From positions 1 to 44,489 of the forward strand of contig JAIBAK010000027.1 in NCBI GenBank assembly GCA_019695215.1: a DNA stretch of 44,489 nucleotides, read 5' to 3'. The translations under genes and the position numbers were made by a program. The stretch is from Bacteroidia bacterium. Its GTDB lineage: Bacteria > Bacteroidota > Bacteroidia > UKL13-3. Position 1 is the first letter of the stretch. Every line of letters begins with the position of its first letter. The notes beneath the pieces are model-generated. The model saw only the letters and a program-made list of their open reading frames with translations. It ran no database searches and was not told the DNA's origin. Below are positions 42,049 to 44,489 of the stretch, piece by piece.

Positions 42049-44489
42049 ATGAAAAAGTTTATTTTTATATGTACTCTTTTCACAGGGGTATTTTGCCATC
42101 CTTTATTTGCACAGGACGACTCGTTGCTGGTAGATTCAATAGAACCCGAAATTGGCATTGCCCAAATGTTTGATTCCTGTTACAAAAATCTAAATCTGGA
42201 TTATGCCACCACAGGTCTTTTAATTGACAAGGCCATACCCACTATTAATGTGCAGGCATATAGTGGCCTGACCGGGGACACTATACTGTCTGATAACTTT
42301 GCGTGGCGCAGAGCTTATGGCACCCTGCGCAGGGCATTTATTGACAGTACCGAGGCTTTTGACACACTTGAAAAAGTGATTGGATTGATGGAGGCTTATC
42401 AGGACTCTGGGTATATGCCCATAGGAATAATTAATTACCAATACAACCGCATAAAATTAACAGCTATAGAAGATAGTTTAATTTATGTGAGCGGAATTCG
42501 ACTCTTTGACGTGACCGGGCGATCCGAAAGCCCTTACGAAATAAAAAACTGTTTTATGGCGGCTCCTTATATCCACGAGTCGGATACCGAAATTATAACC
42601 TTTGTGTTTAACCCTGCTATGTATTTTACAAACGATACCCGAACGCTTGACCATATGGAAGTAGATTTTGGGGATGGCAACGGCTATGTAGTGGTTGGTT
42701 TGAATTCTTATTCAGTAATTGATTATGGCGAAACCCACGATGTAATTGTTATAGTAAAAATGGTTTTCACCAACTCTACTACTTCTGTTTCGAGCTTTGT
42801 TATCAGAATAAAAAAGCAAAATATAACTATTGGAGGTTATGGGGGTACATGGCCCGACCAGTTTTTAACCATTGAGGCCGAAAGTTTATATACCGGCACT
42901 ACCGTAAAAGGGAAAGTGCATGTTTCGGTGAGGTTTGGATGCAGTAACGGAACAGATCAAAAACTTAGAAAACCATTTATCATTGTAACAGGCTATTCTC
43001 CGCCTTATGACATGGACTACAAAAAAAACCATGGCATACCTCCCGGCAACGGCAGGGGGAAATTAAGTGAGTTTTATAGTGCTGAAGAAAATGTATTCGC
43101 TAAATTGTACTATCAGGACTACGACATGATTTTTGTGGAATACGATGACCCTACCAATTATGTTCAAAACAATGCATATGCGGTGGAGGAAGTAATAAAA
43201 TGGGTGAATGAGCAAAAGGCAAACAACGGGTCTACTCACCCAAACGTAATTATGGGTTTTAGTATGGGCGGGATAGTGGCACGGTACGCTTTGGCTGATA
43301 TGAATGCAAAATACCGGGCCAACCCCGGCACTGTACCCAATCATGACGTAAAGGTTTTTTACTCGTACGATTCGCCTCAGGCCGGAGCCAATACTCCCCT
43401 TGGCTTACAGTTTATGACCGTGGATATGTATAAGTTCTATAATCAAAACAGGCATATTATTAAACAGGCCGAGTGGGATGATATTAATTGGGATTATAAA
43501 AACATTACCTGCCCCGCCACCAGGCAAATGCTCATTAACTATTATTATCCGTCAGCCTCGCTTTATACGGCCTTTTATTCGGAACTGAATAGCCTTAATC
43601 CCAACGCTACCGACCCGCTGAAGGTAGGTTGCAAATCGGTAGCCATTAGCAACGGGTCGGGGGAAGGCCATTACCAGCGAGATGAATTAAAATTGTTTGA
43701 AATGTATGGCAGTAGTTATTTAATTCATGCCAATGCAGGCTATTGGAGTTCTGGTAATTTTTTCGGCTGGGGCATTGATGTATGGGGAGTGCCTGAGACG
43801 TCAAGTGTTTCCAATAAAAGAGTTTATACCGGAACACTTATTTACAAAGCAATTCATCAAAACCTTTATACCATATCTCATTATGGCAATGCCTTAAATT
43901 CACATTGTAATAATATTGACGGAGCACCGGGTGGCAGGGGACATATTGATTACGGAGCAGCAAGCAACACCATTCTACGCTTAAGAACAAATGCCAAATT
44001 TCCGGCACCATTTGGTTACGCTACTTTTTCCAATCCATTTGTTTTTAATTGCCTGGTGCCAACCATTAGTGCTGTAGCCGCCACTTACCAAAACAATTAT
44101 ATGGCCGCAATAAATAACCCTTCGGTTCTGGCCGCAAATCCCTCAAAGTTTAATGATTTCAGAACCGATGACCATCCGGATAATGAAAACGCAACCGCTG
44201 AATTTAATAACCAACATGTACTTATCACAGGAAACAACCTACGGCTGTTTCTTAAAGATTTACTGGCTGAGGCAGGCAGTACCATTGAAACTACTAAAAC
44301 GTTTAATTACGGTGGTGTAACCACAGACAAAATAGCTACCGTAGAGGTGAAAAACGGAGCTGTATTATCCATAAATAAAAATGAGCAGGCAGGATTAACG
44401 CCACAAATGTCGGGCGGCACCAACCTGAATAAAAATTACAACCCCGATGATAATACGCATTTTCAGGTTTACACCTATAAATTTAATTC
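42049..44489 (+). CDS. Large secreted alpha/beta-hydrolase (lipase-like), 3' end outside the window
   Basis: The ATG at 42049 opens a frame that continues without a stop to the window end (813 codons). It has a signal peptide (MKKFIFICTLFTGVFCHPLFAQ), then an N-terminal beta-rich region of about 280 residues with a PKD-like VDFGDGNGYVVV. An alpha/beta-hydrolase domain begins near KPFIIVTGYSP. The nucleophile elbow is GFSMGGIVARYAL with Ser405, and FYSYDSPQAGANTPLG follows, a block typical of Bacteroidota secreted lipase-like proteins. Candidate acid and His residues cannot be fixed. A T9SS sorting domain may lie beyond the window. It is preceded by lipoprotein copy C. Confidence 0.8.
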   Translation, partial: MKKFIFICTLFTGVFCHPLFAQDDSLLVDSIEPEIGIAQMFDSCYKNLNLDYATTGLLIDKAIPTINVQAYSGLTGDTILSDNFAWRRAYGTLRRAFIDSTEAFDTLEKVIGLMEAYQDSGYMPIGIINYQYNRIKLTAIEDSLIYVSGIRLFDVTGRSESPYEIKNCFMAAPYIHESDTEIITFVFNPAMYFTNDTRTLDHMEVDFGDGNGYVVVGLNSYSVIDYGETHDVIVIVKMVFTNSTTSVSSFVIRIKKQNITIGGYGGTWPDQFLTIEAESLYTGTTVKGKVHVSVRFGCSNGTDQKLRKPFIIVTGYSPPYDMDYKKNHGIPPGNGRGKLSEFYSAEENVFAKLYYQDYDMIFVEYDDPTNYVQNNAYAVEEVIKWVNEQKANNGSTHPNVIMGFSMGGIVARYALADMNAKYRANPGTVPNHDVKVFYSYDSPQAGANTPLGLQFMTVDMYKFYNQNRHIIKQAEWDDINWDYKNITCPATRQMLINYYYPSASLYTAFYSELNSLNPNATDPLKVGCKSVAISNGSGEGHYQRDELKLFEMYGSSYLIHANAGYWSSGNFFGWGIDVWGVPETSSVSNKRVYTGTLIYKAIHQNLYTISHYGNALNSHCNNIDGAPGGRGHIDYGAASNTILRLRTNAKFPAPFGYATFSNPFVFNCLVPTISAVAATYQNNYMAAINNPSVLAANPSKFNDFRTDDHPDNENATAEFNNQHVLITGNNLRLFLKDLLAEAGSTIETTKTFNYGGVTTDKIATVEVKNGAVLSINKNEQAGLTPQMSGGTNLNKNYNPDDNTHFQVYTYKFN

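Noticed and set aside
42220..44285. Several minus-strand open frames of 60-95 codons
   Set aside because: They are antisense to one continuous plus-strand frame that has a signal peptide and hydrolase motifs.

Overview
The window looks like chromosomal DNA from a member of the Bacteroidota, probably of the Sphingobacteriia/Chitinophagia side, although the exact order cannot be fixed from sequence reading alone. The evidence is a type IX secretion (T9SS) gene (porQ), a T9SS C-terminal sorting domain on a secreted deiminase, many copies of the Bacteroidota-type -7 promoter TAnnTTTG, almost no Shine-Dalgarno sequences, and family-restricted genes (DUF2027-Smr, DUF2279, DUF6252-like lipoproteins, a LuxC/ferredoxin pair, a fold-III arginine decarboxylase of about 460 residues). 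Nothing points to a phage, plasmid, insertion sequence or CRISPR array; coding density is high.

Layout. 1-7.6 kb: the truncated 5' end of a secreted protein, a membrane DnaJ-domain protein, a nucleoid-associated protein, a DUF6973-like and a DUF1653 gene, a GH25 muramidase, an Uup-type ABC-F ATPase, and a HEAT-repeat gene in an operon with a LysR protein that has only its DNA-binding half. 7.6-8.0 kb: tRNA-Ser(UGA) with its promoter and terminator, followed by a decayed copy of the tRNA 3' end plus terminator. 8.0-21 kb: an arginine-centred neighbourhood (arginine decarboxylase and arginase divergent, a secreted T9SS-type agmatine/peptidylarginine deiminase divergent from a DDAH-like enzyme, and lysA), interleaved with LuxC/ferredoxin, a C40 peptidase, peroxiredoxin-NfeD, tRNA-Arg(ACG) and an RNase-type MBL protein with a queuosine-precursor transporter. 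21-26.5 kb: Smr and DUF2279 genes, a DUF1573 protein, HtrA and kdsA.

26.6-29.4 kb holds the most distinctive locus. A secreted caspase-fold protein with an EF-hand-like loop, a PEGA-like module and a FISUMP domain is followed by two tightly linked paralogous surface-type lipoproteins. A third paralogue at 41.5 kb precedes a large secreted alpha/beta-hydrolase that runs off the window end. 29.5-35.1 kb: a long minus-strand run of EVE, pyrR, pyrB, a GT39-like membrane glycosyltransferase, trpS, a deoxynucleoside kinase and a GNAT acetyltransferase. 35.2-38.9 kb: porQ-cmk-rpsA. 39-44.5 kb: a kelch lipoprotein, an SRPBCC protein, Hsp20, and the lipoprotein/hydrolase pair.

Regulation. TAnnTTTG (or a one-base variant such as TAnnTTCG) precedes many genes, and in at least six it ends only 3-6 bases before the start codon, which predicts leaderless mRNAs. 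rpsA is the contrast: a strong AAAGGAGGA in front of a TTG start. Family names come from motif recognition, not from database searches.
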